From assembly GCF_003610995.1 (NCBI RefSeq), contig NZ_CP032543.1, positions 1,240,001 through 1,304,000 of the forward strand: a DNA stretch of 64,000 nucleotides, read 5' to 3'. Under the pieces are notes generated by a model, which ran no database searches, was not told the DNA's origin, and was given only the letters and a program-made list of their open reading frames with translations. This document shows, in pieces, positions 27,798 through 36,267 of this stretch; the stretch's first letter is position 1; every line of letters starts with the position of its first letter. A program made the position numbers and the translations under genes. The DNA is from Streptomyces griseus subsp. griseus (GTDB lineage Bacteria > Actinomycetota > Actinomycetes > Streptomycetales > Streptomycetaceae).

Positions 27798-27869
27798 ATG
27801 CATTCGCAGCAGTGGCTGGTCACCCGCTCCCACATCGACTTCGGTCGCGTGTGGTCCTCTTCCTGTTGA
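27798..27869 (+). CDS. regulatory leader peptide (23 aa) of the sulfur-gene type
   Basis: A 23-codon ORF encodes MHSQQWLVTRSHIDFGRV followed by WSSSC and a stop. The core R-x-H-I-D-F-x-R-V and the terminal Ser/Cys match the short leader peptides found upstream of sulfur-assimilation and sulfur-transport genes in Streptomyces and other actinobacteria (core R-x-H-V-D-L-x-R-V-x-S, ending in Cys). It lies 242 bases before the binding-protein gene on the same strand, and its codon bias is weaker than that of full genes. The likely role is translation-dependent control by cysteine availability. I see no strong terminator hairpin after it; a 5-bp stem lies at 27903-27919. Confidence 0.75.
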   Translation: MHSQQWLVTRSHIDFGRVWSSSC

Positions 27870-28111
27870 GCTGACCCTCTGCTTTCCGGTTTTCCCTGCT
27901 CACGCCTGGCCTGAAGGCGTTCGAGCACCGTTCCTCGCGTGACTTCACCTCCACCACACCGCGTCACCCTCCCCTCGCTCCGCCGTACTTTCCCGCGCTC
28001 ACGCACCAGTGATCCGCGCTCACACAGCGCTGAACCCGTCGCCGCCGCTCCGTGCCCTTCCGGGCCTGGGGCCGGTCGGCATACCCTGACGAACCCGGAG
28101 AAGACAGAGCC

Positions 28112-29065
28112 ATGCCCAGATCGCGCCACAGCGCCCTCTTCGCCTTGATCACCGTCGCCGCACTTGCCCTCACCGGCTGCGCGGACCCGGCGGAGCCCGG
28201 GGCGAGCACTGCCAAGGGCGGGGCCGGCAAGGGGGACACGCCGACCACGGACGTGGTGTCCTCGGTGAAGAAGGACGAGGCCGCGGCGAAGCTGCTGCCC
28301 GAGGAGGTCCGCAAGGCCGGCACCCTGCGGATCGCCGCCGCCACCGGCTCCCCGCCCGGCGCCTTCTACGAGAAGGACGGCACCACGCTCGCCGGGGCGG
28401 ACATCGACTTCGCGGACGCCGTGGCCAAGGTGCTGGGGATCGAGCTGAAGCGCGAGGTGGCGTCCTTCGAGGCGATCCTGCCGGCGCTCGGCAGCGGGAA
28501 GTACGACCTGGGTACGGGAAACTTCGGCGTCACCGACGTGCGCCGCAGGACGGTCGACTTCGTGACGTACATCAACGACGGCCAGGGCTTCGCCGTCCGC
28601 GAGGACAGCAAGCTGAAGGAGGTCACCGACCTCACGGACCTGTGCGGCCTGGACATCTCCACCGGCGCGGGCACCACCTTCGAGGTGACGCTCCAGGAGA
28701 ACCTCCCCCGGTGCGCGGAGAAGGGCAAGAAGCCCTACGAGGTCAAGACGTACGCCGACCCGACGGCCGTCTGGCTCTCCCTCAAGCAGGGCCGCACCGA
28801 CGTGAACATGTCCACCATCAACGGACTGCGCTACGCCGTGAGCCAGCAGGAGGGGCTGCGCTTCCTCGACGAGTACAAGCGCCTCGACGTGGGCTTCGCC
28901 TTCAAGAAGGGCAGCCCGCTGACCCCGGCCTTCCAGGCGGCGGTCAACCAGCTGAAGAAGGACGGCACCTACGACCGGATCCTGGAGAAGTGGGGCACCA
29001 CCGAGTCCGCGATCGAGACATCGCGGATCTCGCCGCCGGAGCTGAAGGGCCCCGAGCCGAAGTAG
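28112..29065 (+). CDS. ABC transporter substrate-binding lipoprotein, divergent copy
   Basis: The 317-residue precursor has a lipoprotein signal (RSRHSALFALITVAALALTG-Cys, lipobox LTGC). The mature part follows SBP_bac_3: VRKAGTLRIAAATGSPPGAF, LAGADIDFADAVAKVLGI, LPALGSGKYDLGTGNFGVTDVRR and GTYDRILEKWGTTESAI. ATG 28112 has a GGAG SD at 9 bases. It is transcribed away from the eight-gene operon, but its partner permeases and ATPase are only there. The upstream leader ORF suggests sulfur-responsive control. Confidence 0.9.
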   Translation: MPRSRHSALFALITVAALALTGCADPAEPGASTAKGGAGKGDTPTTDVVSSVKKDEAAAKLLPEEVRKAGTLRIAAATGSPPGAFYEKDGTTLAGADIDFADAVAKVLGIELKREVASFEAILPALGSGKYDLGTGNFGVTDVRRRTVDFVTYINDGQGFAVREDSKLKEVTDLTDLCGLDISTGAGTTFEVTLQENLPRCAEKGKKPYEVKTYADPTAVWLSLKQGRTDVNMSTINGLRYAVSQQEGLRFLDEYKRLDVGFAFKKGSPLTPAFQAAVNQLKKDGTYDRILEKWGTTESAIETSRISPPELKGPEPK

Positions 29066-29090
29066 CCCGGGGCCGGTGGGTCCCGCGGGG

Positions 29091-30293
29091 TCAGCAGTCG
29101 CACCCGCAGGACTCGCCGCAACAGCAGCACCCGTCGCCGCAGTCGCCGCAGCAGCTGCACGCCTCGCAGCAGTCGCCGCAGCTGTTGCACGGCGCCTCCC
29201 GCCGCTCCCGGCTCCACGGGTCCTCGAAGCTCCCGCAGCACATCTGGCAGGTGCAGGCGAGCCCGGCCCACACCAGGCACCCGGCGATCAGCCCGCGCCG
29301 CTCGCGCGGCGGCCGGGGCGGGGAGGCCGGACCGCCGGGGGTCGGGCCGTAGGGGTTGCCGGGGGTGGGACCGTACGGATTGCCGGGCGGCGGCCCGAAG
29401 GAGCCCTCCGGCAGTTCGAGCCCCGTGTGCGAGCAGGACGACGTGCCGAACGCCCGGTCGACCGAGCGCCGCAGCTCATGGGCGAGGAGGACGTGGACGA
29501 GCGTGCCGTCGGTGAACTCCACCTCCCGCAGTGCGAGCCGTACGCCGTGCAGCGCGTCGTCGCAGAGCCGGCGCGCCTCGGCGAGCGGGGTGCCGGTGAC
29601 CGTCAGCGGGTTCCAGGCACCCGACGCGGCGTCAGCTCCCCGGTCCTCCACGGCGTCCAGCAGATGCGCGAGCCGCCCGAAGAGGCGTCCGGCCTCCGCG
29701 AGCGGGGCGGCGTTCCGCGGCTTCCCGGCGAGAACGGCGGTGTGCGCGAAGGCCGCCGCGGTGGCGGTCTCGGTGGGTTCGGTGACCGTCAGCAGGGGCG
29801 TACCGGGCCCGGCGAGGGTCTCGATTCCGGTCTGCCGGTCGACCGCGTCCACCAGGAGAGCGGTGTCGAAGCCGAGCGCCGCCCCCGTACGGGCGCCCGC
29901 CCGGTCCCAGCCCGCCGCCACCCTGCGCGCGGCCGCCGCGACCGGCCGGCGGGCCAACAGCCCGTCCCGGTCGGCGACGTGGTCGCGCACCTTGGCGGAG
30001 GCGAGGACGAGCGAGACGGCGGCGGCGAGCCTGGCCCCCTCCCCCATGGCGACCGGGGCGGTCCGCATGGCGCGCAGCGGGCACGGCCCGGCGGTGCGCC
30101 ACCCGGCCGGGGTGGTGCCCGTCTGAGCCTCCGTCAGGACCGAGACGATCAGACCGTCGTAATTCGTGACGATCCGGGCGAACTGTCCGTGATCCGCCCT
30201 CAGGGCCAGGCAGAGACCGCAGAGATGGGCCATCCACTCGGTCCGCAGACCTTCCGAGAGCCGATGGGTACAGGGCCTCACGATTCCGAACAC
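29091..30293 (-). CDS. DUF5685-family protein with Cys-rich C-terminal tail
   Basis: The 400-residue protein begins FGIVRPCTHRLSEGLRTEWMAHLCGLCLALR, the conserved Cys-containing start of DUF5685; the helical body runs to about residue 310. A Gly-Asn-Pro-Tyr-Gly-Pro-Thr-Pro repeat follows, then a C-terminal stretch of 62 residues with 20 cysteines in CC, CCGDC and CCCC clusters. Start GTG 30293 is preceded by GGGGGAT and gives the expected MFGIVRPC. There is no signal peptide. The family has no known biochemical activity; the tail suggests metal binding. It converges on the binding-protein gene with 25 bases between stops. Confidence 0.82.
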   Translation of the reverse strand: MFGIVRPCTHRLSEGLRTEWMAHLCGLCLALRADHGQFARIVTNYDGLIVSVLTEAQTGTTPAGWRTAGPCPLRAMRTAPVAMGEGARLAAAVSLVLASAKVRDHVADRDGLLARRPVAAAARRVAAGWDRAGARTGAALGFDTALLVDAVDRQTGIETLAGPGTPLLTVTEPTETATAAAFAHTAVLAGKPRNAAPLAEAGRLFGRLAHLLDAVEDRGADAASGAWNPLTVTGTPLAEARRLCDDALHGVRLALREVEFTDGTLVHVLLAHELRRSVDRAFGTSSCSHTGLELPEGSFGPPPGNPYGPTPGNPYGPTPGGPASPPRPPRERRGLIAGCLVWAGLACTCQMCCGSFEDPWSRERREAPCNSCGDCCEACSCCGDCGDGCCCCGESCGCDC

Positions 30294-30603
30294 GACGATC
30301 CCCCGCGAGCCGTTCCAGCCGGTGCGCGCCACTCGCGCACCTGAGCGCCGTGCATCGTATCGAGTGACCCGTTCACCCGTACGTCCCCATGTCACCCGTA
30401 CGGACGGGCGCATCATATTTTCCCAACGGGGCAGGCCTTACGCAGGAGGATCCTTGACGAACCGCCACATCTTCTGCACCAGTACCGTCACGAATCACCT
30501 GTGCGGCGACTATCCACTTGGCGCGGTATCCGCATCATGGACGACCATAGGGATACGAAAGAGATGCGGAACACCAAGGAACCGCGGTTGAGAGGAGGCG
30601 TCC
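30294..30603. other. divergent promoter region between the DUF5685 gene and sflA
   Basis: This 310-base region has lower GC than the genes around it and includes a TTGACG at 30454-30459 with no convincing partner -10. It must hold both promoters. No gene is supported. Confidence 0.4.
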
Positions 30604-31047
30604 ATGGGATCGGTGCGCAAGGCGAGTGCGTGGCTGGGGCTCGTAGAGGACAACGACGAGCGGTACTACGACGACGAGTACGCCGAGGGTACGGAGACGG
30701 GCACGGGCAACCAGGCCTGGGTCACCGACCCGCGGGTGCAGGTGGCGGCCGAGGCGGCCGAGGAGCAGGACCGCCGGATCGCCACGGTGACCCCGGACAG
30801 CTTCCGGGACGCGCGGGCCATCGGTGAGCTGTTCCGGGACGGCGTCCCGGTGATCGTCAACCTCACGGCCATGGACCCCGCCGACGCCAAGCGTGTGGTG
30901 GACTTCGCCGCCGGGCTGATCTTCGGCCTGCGCGGTTCGATCGACCGGGTGGCCACCCGGGTCTTCCTGCTCTCCCCGGCCGACACCCAGGTGGTCGCCG
31001 GTGAGGCCGCCGGCCGCAAGACCGACGGCTTCTTCAACCAGAGCTGA
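30604..31047 (+). CDS. sflA: SepF-like cell-division-associated protein SflA
   Basis: The 147-residue protein has an acidic/Tyr N-terminal linker ([13 protein letters not shown]) and a C-terminal SepF domain (about 60-147) with [62 protein letters not shown]. Streptomyces has one true sepF in the division cluster and two paralogues, sflA and sflB, that affect FtsZ assembly and polar growth. Size and neighbourhood (near dnaE2 and der) agree with sflA, so the symbol rests on context as well as homology. ATG 30604 has a GAGAGGAGG SD. Confidence 0.85.
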   Translation: MGSVRKASAWLGLVEDNDERYYDDEYAEGTETGTGNQAWVTDPRVQVAAEAAEEQDRRIATVTPDSFRDARAIGELFRDGVPVIVNLTAMDPADAKRVVDFAAGLIFGLRGSIDRVATRVFLLSPADTQVVAGEAAGRKTDGFFNQS

Positions 31048-31049
31048 GC

Positions 31050-31083
31050 GAGGCGCTCGCCGGACAGCTCCGGTCAGCGCCTC
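31050..31083. terminator. terminator between sflA and the acyl-CoA dehydrogenase gene
   Basis: GAGGCGCT pairs with AGCGCCTC, and inner CCGGA/TCCGG can extend the fold. The genes converge here. Confidence 0.55.
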
Positions 31084-31114
31084 CGGTCGGCACGCCCCTG
31101 CGGACGTGTCGTGG

Positions 31115-32335
31115 TCACCGGAAGGCGTCGAGACCGGTGAGCGCCTTGCCCAGCACCAGCTGGTGCATCTCCACGGTGCCCTCGTACGTGAGCACCGACT
31201 CCAGGTTCGTCGCGTGCCGCATCACCGGGTACTCCAGGGAGATCCCGTTGGCACCGAGGATCGTGCGTGAGGTACGGCAGATCTCGATGGCCTCCCGCAC
31301 GTTGTTGAGCTTGCCGAGACTGACCTGCTCGGGACGGAGCCGTCCCGCGTCCATGCGCCTGCCCAGATGGTGGGCGAGCAGGATGCCCTTGTGCAGTTCC
31401 ACGGCCATGTCCGCCAGCTTCGCCTGGGTGAGCTGGAAGCCGCCGATCGGCCGGCCGAACTGTTCCCGGGTCCTCGCGTAGTCGAGGGCCGACTCGAAGC
31501 TGGCCCGCGCCGCGCCCATGGCGCCCCAGACGATCCCGTACCGGGCGTGGCTCAGACAGCTGAGCGGGCCGCGCAGCCCCCGCGCGTCCGGGAGGACCGC
31601 GTCGGCGGGGAGCCGCACGCCGTCCATGACCAGTTCGCTGGTGACCGAGGCACGCAGCGACCACTTGTGGTGGATCTCGGGTGCCGAGAAGCCGGGGGTG
31701 CCGGTCGGTACGACGAAGCCGCGGATGCCGCGGCCCTCGTCGCCCTCGTCGGTCTGCGCCCAGACGATCGCCACGCCCGCCACCGAGCCGTTGGTGATCC
31801 ACATCTTGCGGCCGGTGAGCACCCAGTCCTCGCCGTCGCGTTCGGCGTACGTCCGCATCCCGGCCGGGTCGGAGCCGTGGTCGGGCTCGGTCAGCCCGAA
31901 GCAGCCGATGATCTCGCCCGACGCCATGCCGGGCAGCCACCGCTGCTTCTGCTCCTCGGAGCCGAAGCGGTGGATCGCGTACATGGCGAGCGAACCCTGT
32001 ACCGAGACGAGCGAGCGGATCCCGGAGTCGGCGGCCTCCAGCTCCAGGCAGGTCAGCCCGTACTGGACGGCGCTCGCCCCGGCGCAGCCGTACCCGTCGA
32101 GGGACATGCCGAGCGCGCCCAGCGCGCCGAGCTCCCGGGCCAGCTCCCGGATGCCGGGCAGCTCGCCCTTCTCGTACCACTCGGCGATGTGCGGCAGGAC
32201 CCGGTCGGTGGCCCAGGTGCGGACGGTGTCGCGGATCGCCAGGTCGTCGGGGCCGAGCAGATCGTCGATGCCGAGGGGGTCGGTGGCGTCGAACGGCGGG
32301 AGCTTCGACGGCTTCGCGGAATCGGTGCTGGACAT
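31115..32335 (-). CDS. acyl-CoA dehydrogenase, glutaryl-CoA dehydrogenase-like
   Basis: The 406-residue flavoenzyme has the family blocks CFGLTEPDHGSDPAGM (FAD/substrate loop), WVLTGRKMWITNGS, ARTREQFGRPIGGFQLTQAKLADM and ANGISLEYPVMRHATNLESVLTYEGT, where Glu385 of YEGT is the position of the catalytic base in glutaryl-CoA dehydrogenases. The N-terminal DDLLGPDDLAIRDTVRTWATDRVLPHI and the end KALTGLDAFR also favour that subgroup. It would oxidise an acyl-CoA in lysine/tryptophan or fatty acid breakdown. ATG 32335 has GGAGG at 7 bases. There is no partner transferase next to it. Confidence 0.88.
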   Translation of the reverse strand: MSSTDSAKPSKLPPFDATDPLGIDDLLGPDDLAIRDTVRTWATDRVLPHIAEWYEKGELPGIRELARELGALGALGMSLDGYGCAGASAVQYGLTCLELEAADSGIRSLVSVQGSLAMYAIHRFGSEEQKQRWLPGMASGEIIGCFGLTEPDHGSDPAGMRTYAERDGEDWVLTGRKMWITNGSVAGVAIVWAQTDEGDEGRGIRGFVVPTGTPGFSAPEIHHKWSLRASVTSELVMDGVRLPADAVLPDARGLRGPLSCLSHARYGIVWGAMGAARASFESALDYARTREQFGRPIGGFQLTQAKLADMAVELHKGILLAHHLGRRMDAGRLRPEQVSLGKLNNVREAIEICRTSRTILGANGISLEYPVMRHATNLESVLTYEGTVEMHQLVLGKALTGLDAFR

Positions 32336-32439
32336 GAGGGTGCCTCCGGCGGCTCGCACGGTGTCCGGAGGGGCGGGGGTCGGCCGCGGCCCTCCGAAAA
32401 CTAGCAGTGGTAGTCAGAGCGTCGTGGAGACGTTACGGC

Positions 32440-34200
32440 TCAGTGTGCCGCTCGTCCAGAGCCGCTCGCCTCGGCCGGTTCGCGCCGCGCGGGGAGCCTC
32501 AGGCGCGGGGCCTGGCGCCCGGGCGCGGGGGCCGGGACGGCGACGGGGGCCGGGGGCGCGGTGGGCGTGCGGTCGAGGGCCTTGGGCTCGGCGGCCCGGC
32601 GCTCGGAGGTCTCCGGCCCGGAGTCCGGGCGGTCTCCCAGCGGGCAGAGCTCCTTCGGCGGGCAGTCCATCGCCTTCGGCAGCCGCAGGGCGGCGAGCGC
32701 GCCGAGCAGCAGCAGGCCCGCGCTGACGAAGAGCGTGACATGCAGCCCGCCGACGAAGGCGTGCCGGGCCGTGGAGCGCAGCAGCTCCCCCATCGGACCG
32801 CCGAGCTGCCCGGCCACCTGGTAGGCTTCGCCCAGCGAGTGGGAGGCCTCCACACCCGCGCGGGCGGGTACGCCCTTCTCCCGCAGGGAGGCGAGGCCGG
32901 GGGCGTACGCGGCGTTCATGACGCTGCCGAGGAGGGCGATGCCCAGGCCCGCGCCGAGCTGGTAGGAGGTCTCCCCTATCGCCGCGGCCCCGCCCGCCCG
33001 CTCGGCGGGGGCGTCGCTGAGCATCGACTCGTACGCCCCGAAGAGCGTCGTCTGGAGCCCGAAGCCGAGCACGACGAAGGCGCAGGTCAGCAGGGCGGGC
33101 CGGTCGTGGTGGCCCATCGAGGTGAGCAGCAGCACGGAGGAGGCCGTCAGGACGAAGCCCCAGCCGACCATCCTGCGGGGGCCCACCCGGCGCAGTGTGT
33201 ACGAGCCGGTGGCGCCGGCGGCCATCGCGGCGAAGGTCAGCGGCAGCAGCCGCAGCCCGGTCTCCAGCGGGCTGAGCCCCAGCACCAGCTGGAGGTACTG
33301 GACGGCGATCAGCTGGAGGCCGACCAGGGCCAGCATGGCGAGCACGATGCAGCCGACGGCGGTGGAGAAGGCCGGGCGGGCGAACATGGAGATGTCGATC
33401 AGCGGGTGCGTACGGCGCTTCTGGCGGCGTACGAAGAGGACCAGGAGCGCGAGCCCGAGGGCCAGCGGGCCCAGTGAGACCGGGTCCAGGAGGCCCGCGC
33501 CGCCGCCCAGGCGCTTGACGCCGAGGACGACTCCGAGCACCCCGGCCGCGGCGGTCAGCGCGCCCAGCACGTCCCACGGGCCGTCCTCGGCACCGCGCGA
33601 CTCCGGCAGCAGCCAGCGGCCGAGCGGCAGGATGACCGCCATCAGCGGGATGTTGATCAGGAAGACCGAGCCCCACCAGAAGTGTTCGACCAGGAAGCCG
33701 CCGACGACCGGTCCGGTGGCGGCGCCGACCGCGGCGACCGCGGTCCACACCCCGATGGCCATGGCCCGCTCGCGCCGGTCGGGGAAGACCTGGCGCAGGA
33801 TCGACAGGGTGGCGGGCATGATCATCGCGCCGCCGACGCCGAGCAGGGCGCGGGCCGCGATGAGGACGGCGGGGGTGCCGGCGGTCGCGGCGAGCAGCGA
33901 GGCGGCGCCGAAGAGCGCGTAACCGATGAGCAGCACCCGCCGTCTGCCGATCCGGTCACCCAGCGTGCCGAAGAGGATGAGCAGCGAAGCGCAGACGAGG
34001 GGGTAGGCGTCGACGATCCACAGGAGTCCGGTGGCGCTCGGGCGCAGGTCCTCGGTGACCGAGGGGACCGCGACATGGAGCACGGTCGCGTCGAGGGCGA
34101 CCACCAGCAGGCTGAGGCAGAGGACGACGAGGACGACCCAGCGGTTGGCGCCCTCGGCAGCTCGGCGCAGCCGGACTCCGGCCGTGGTCGTCCCGGACAT
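32440..34200 (-). CDS. MFS multidrug exporter, DHA2 (EmrB/QacA) family, 14 TM
   Basis: The 586-residue protein has about 14 hydrophobic segments. Motif A GTLGDRIGRRRVLLIG lies after helix 2 and motif C GPVVGGFLVEHFWWG after helix 5, as in drug/H+ antiporters of the DHA2 group. The last 85 residues are a Pro/Ala-rich cytoplasmic tail with CPPKELC. Start ATG 34200 has a GGGAGGT SD. No regulator gene is adjacent; a GCCACAC-A-GTGTGGC palindrome lies 151 bases upstream. Confidence 0.9.
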   Translation of the reverse strand: MSGTTTAGVRLRRAAEGANRWVVLVVLCLSLLVVALDATVLHVAVPSVTEDLRPSATGLLWIVDAYPLVCASLLILFGTLGDRIGRRRVLLIGYALFGAASLLAATAGTPAVLIAARALLGVGGAMIMPATLSILRQVFPDRRERAMAIGVWTAVAAVGAATGPVVGGFLVEHFWWGSVFLINIPLMAVILPLGRWLLPESRGAEDGPWDVLGALTAAAGVLGVVLGVKRLGGGAGLLDPVSLGPLALGLALLVLFVRRQKRRTHPLIDISMFARPAFSTAVGCIVLAMLALVGLQLIAVQYLQLVLGLSPLETGLRLLPLTFAAMAAGATGSYTLRRVGPRRMVGWGFVLTASSVLLLTSMGHHDRPALLTCAFVVLGFGLQTTLFGAYESMLSDAPAERAGGAAAIGETSYQLGAGLGIALLGSVMNAAYAPGLASLREKGVPARAGVEASHSLGEAYQVAGQLGGPMGELLRSTARHAFVGGLHVTLFVSAGLLLLGALAALRLPKAMDCPPKELCPLGDRPDSGPETSERRAAEPKALDRTPTAPPAPVAVPAPAPGRQAPRLRLPARREPAEASGSGRAAH

Positions 34201-34350
34201 CTACGTACCTCCCGATGGGTTCCTCGCGCTCGGCGGACCGGCGGGGACGTGGTCAGTGGTGTCTCCCGGGGCCCGGCATCGACGGGCGAGTGCGCCGTCA
34301 GCGTACGCGAGTTCGACCTGGTGACACGTGGCCCACCTCATACGCCGGCC

Positions 34351-34365
34351 GCCACACAGTGTGGC
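34351..34365. promoter_or_regulatory. palindromic candidate operator upstream of the MFS gene
   Basis: GCCACACAGTGTGGC is a perfect 7+1+7 dyad, followed by a further GCCAC 6 bases on. Its size suits a dimeric TetR- or MarR-type repressor, but none is encoded next to it. Confidence 0.35.
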
Positions 34366-34638
34366 GTACGCCACTCACACCCCTCCCGTGGGGCCCCGCC
34401 GGAGCCGGGTCCGGCGGTGTGCGCCTCCCCGAACGGCCGGATCAATTCCCGCGGATTCCTGTGTACGAAATCGACCGGAAGATCAAACATGTTTCCGAAC
34501 GGAACCCCGGGGAAATGGGACGCGGGATCACGGAGATTCCCCTCCGAGCCCGGAAAAAGTCACCGCCCTGAGACAAATTCCACATCACATCGTCATCACA
34601 AAGCGGCCGGATTGGCCTGCACACACACTCACTCGCTG

Positions 34639-34644
34639 TAACGT
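34639..34644 (+). promoter_or_regulatory. candidate -10 element of a leaderless PAP2 transcript
   Basis: TAACGT sits 7 bases before GTG 34652. There is no SD in front of that codon. Confidence 0.45.
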
Positions 34645-34651
34645 CGATTGG

Positions 34652-35644
34652 GTGCGTACCGACATCTTTGCCCGCCTGGACCGGGAGCCGGAACCGCCGA
34701 AGATAGTGGCACCGCGGATGAGCCGTCACCGCATCGCCCTCTTCGGCGGGACGTTGGCGTTCTATCTCGCCATCGTCTTCGCCGTGCTCGTGACGTCCTG
34801 GCTGGTGGCCCTGGACTGGAAGGTCATGCTGTTCCGGCCCTACCAGCAGTGGCCCGAAATGCACGCCTTCCTCGACTACTACGTCGTGCTCGGCCAGCGC
34901 GGACCGACGGCGGTGATGGTCGCCTGCTGGCTGGGCTGGCGCTCCTGGCGTCAGCACACGCTGCGGCCGCTGCTGGTCCTCGGCACCTCGCTGCTGCTGC
35001 TCAACGTGACGGTGGGCGCGGTCAAGCTGGGCCTCGGGCGGCTCGGCCCGCACTACGCGACGCAGATCGGCTCGGCCGAGATGTTCGCCGGCGGCGATAT
35101 ATTTCCCTCCGGGCACACCGCGAACGCCGTCGTGACCTGGGGAATCCTCGCTTATCTGGCCACCACGCCCCGGGCCCGGCGCTATCTGTCGGCGGTCTCC
35201 GCCACGGTCTCGCTGGGCGTCGGCCTCACCACCGTCTACATCGGCACGCACTGGCTCAGCGATGTGGTGCTGGGCTGGGCGGCGGGGCTGCTCATCCTGC
35301 TGGCGCTGCCCTGGTTCGAGCCGCTGATCGCCCGGACGGAGAGCTACATCTTCGATGTACGCGAGCGGTGGCGCGCGCGGCGCCGGGCGGGCCGTCCCGT
35401 GCGCACCCACGAGATCGTGCCGCAGCCGGTGCTCCGCCCCCAGGCGATCGCCGCCGAGGGGGCGGCCCTCGCGGCCGGTGCGGGCGCTCACGCCGCACAT
35501 GTGGCGCCCGGGGCCCGGGCGCGGGCGCACGCGGTGCCCACCGCCTGCCCGGAGCGGCCGCCTGTGGCCCCGGCGGGCACCCGCCGCCCGCCCGCACACC
35601 CGGACCACGGCCCCGGGGCGCCACGAGCCCGGCGCGTCCGATGA
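34652..35644 (+). CDS. PAP2-family membrane phosphatase
   Basis: The 330-residue membrane protein has a cytoplasmic N-terminus, about six hydrophobic segments and the acid-phosphatase motifs: KLGLGRLGPHY (C1 variant, about residues 127-137), FPSGHTANAV (C2, catalytic His) and GTHWLSDVVLGW (C3). Such enzymes dephosphorylate lipid phosphates such as phosphatidate or undecaprenyl diphosphate. The last 90 residues are a basic, Ala/Pro-rich tail without structure. Start GTG 34652 (VRTDIFARLDREPEPP) is chosen because it begins the conserved N-terminus and follows a TAACGT box; a longer in-frame ORF upstream has non-coding composition. Confidence 0.87.
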   Translation: MRTDIFARLDREPEPPKIVAPRMSRHRIALFGGTLAFYLAIVFAVLVTSWLVALDWKVMLFRPYQQWPEMHAFLDYYVVLGQRGPTAVMVACWLGWRSWRQHTLRPLLVLGTSLLLLNVTVGAVKLGLGRLGPHYATQIGSAEMFAGGDIFPSGHTANAVVTWGILAYLATTPRARRYLSAVSATVSLGVGLTTVYIGTHWLSDVVLGWAAGLLILLALPWFEPLIARTESYIFDVRERWRARRRAGRPVRTHEIVPQPVLRPQAIAAEGAALAAGAGAHAAHVAPGARARAHAVPTACPERPPVAPAGTRRPPAHPDHGPGAPRARRVR

Positions 35645-35671
35645 CGGGCGGCTAGGAACGCACTCCTGTCC

Positions 35672-35714
35672 TACGACCAGGCCCGACCACCATGGTGGTC
35701 GGGGCCTGGTCGTA
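35672..35714 (+). terminator. strong hairpin after the PAP2 gene
   Basis: TACGACCAGGCCC / GACCACCA pairs with TGGTGGTC / GGGCCTGGTCGTA with one bulged G, 27 bases after the stop. It may also serve the convergent I78 gene. Confidence 0.85.
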
Positions 35715-35732
35715 TCAGGGCACGGGCGAGGG

Positions 35733-35948
35733 TCAGCCCACCCAGCAGCGGGTCACCGTGGCGTCCTCGACCTGGAAGTTGATGCGTCCGGAGCGGAACT
35801 CCATCGTCAGGAACGCGCCCGGCGGGACCGCCCGGACCGTGTCCCAGCCACGGCTTCTCGCCAGCTGCTCGGCGGTGTCGGCGCCGAGGCCGACGTACGT
35901 CTCGGGGGCATCGTCCGGCTGTGCGGGAGGGGTCGGTTCAGAGGCCAT
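35733..35948 (-). CDS. peptidase inhibitor I78 family-like small protein
   Basis: The 71-residue protein fits the I78 inhibitor fold: RSRGWDTVRAVPPGAF, then FRSGRINFQVEDATVTRCWVG, with the conserved W-D-x-V-R, R-x-N-x-x-x-x-D and terminal C-x-G positions. Members inhibit serine proteases. There is no signal peptide, so it probably acts inside the cell. Start ATG 35948 follows GTGAGGGG; GTG 35957 is an alternative. With two streptogrisin-type proteases in the same window, a protective role is possible but not shown. Confidence 0.75.
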   Translation of the reverse strand: MASEPTPPAQPDDAPETYVGLGADTAEQLARSRGWDTVRAVPPGAFLTMEFRSGRINFQVEDATVTRCWVG

Positions 35949-36267
35949 ACCCCTCACCGTAGGCGGCGGCGGACCAGGACGGAAGGCCGGGCCCCGGGGC
36001 CGCCCCCCGCACCCTCGTATGCCGTCGCGGTCACGCTTGTGTCACAGCATCCCTACACACATATATCCCGGCTCATTCACTCGAACGGCCCTCCCGGAAT
36101 GCGGGTGCGAAATCGCAGGGCCGCCCTCGAAGCGGCTCGCGGCGGGGACGGTGCACGACATCCGGAAAAACCCGGGGTGACCTGCTGCTTTTACCACCGG
36201 GCAGTCCATCACCCGAATGGCCGGAGCACCTGAATTTCATGCTTCCTTATACCTCTCTTATATTCCC
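35949..36267. other. intergenic region with an AT-rich patch
   Basis: This 319-base stretch contains ACACATATATCCC at about 36057-36069 and a patch at 36231-36285 (ATTTCATGC, TTATACCTCTCTTATATTCC) with GC content far below its surroundings. No gene or terminator is clear. Confidence 0.45.

Larger units (their letters stand above)
34201..34651. other. divergent promoter region, MFS exporter / PAP2 phosphatase
   Basis: This 451-base gap has two parts. The exporter side holds the palindrome at 34351-34365 and a nearby CACGTG. The phosphatase side is relatively AT-rich (about 34450-34620) and ends in a TAACGT box. No gene is supported. Confidence 0.45.

Noticed and set aside
30454..30591. A short TTG-started ORF (TNRHIFCTSTVTNHL...) with GGAGG upstream of sflA
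   Set aside because: Codon use is poor and there is no family likeness, unlike the leader at 27798. It could be a leader ORF, but nothing supports that.
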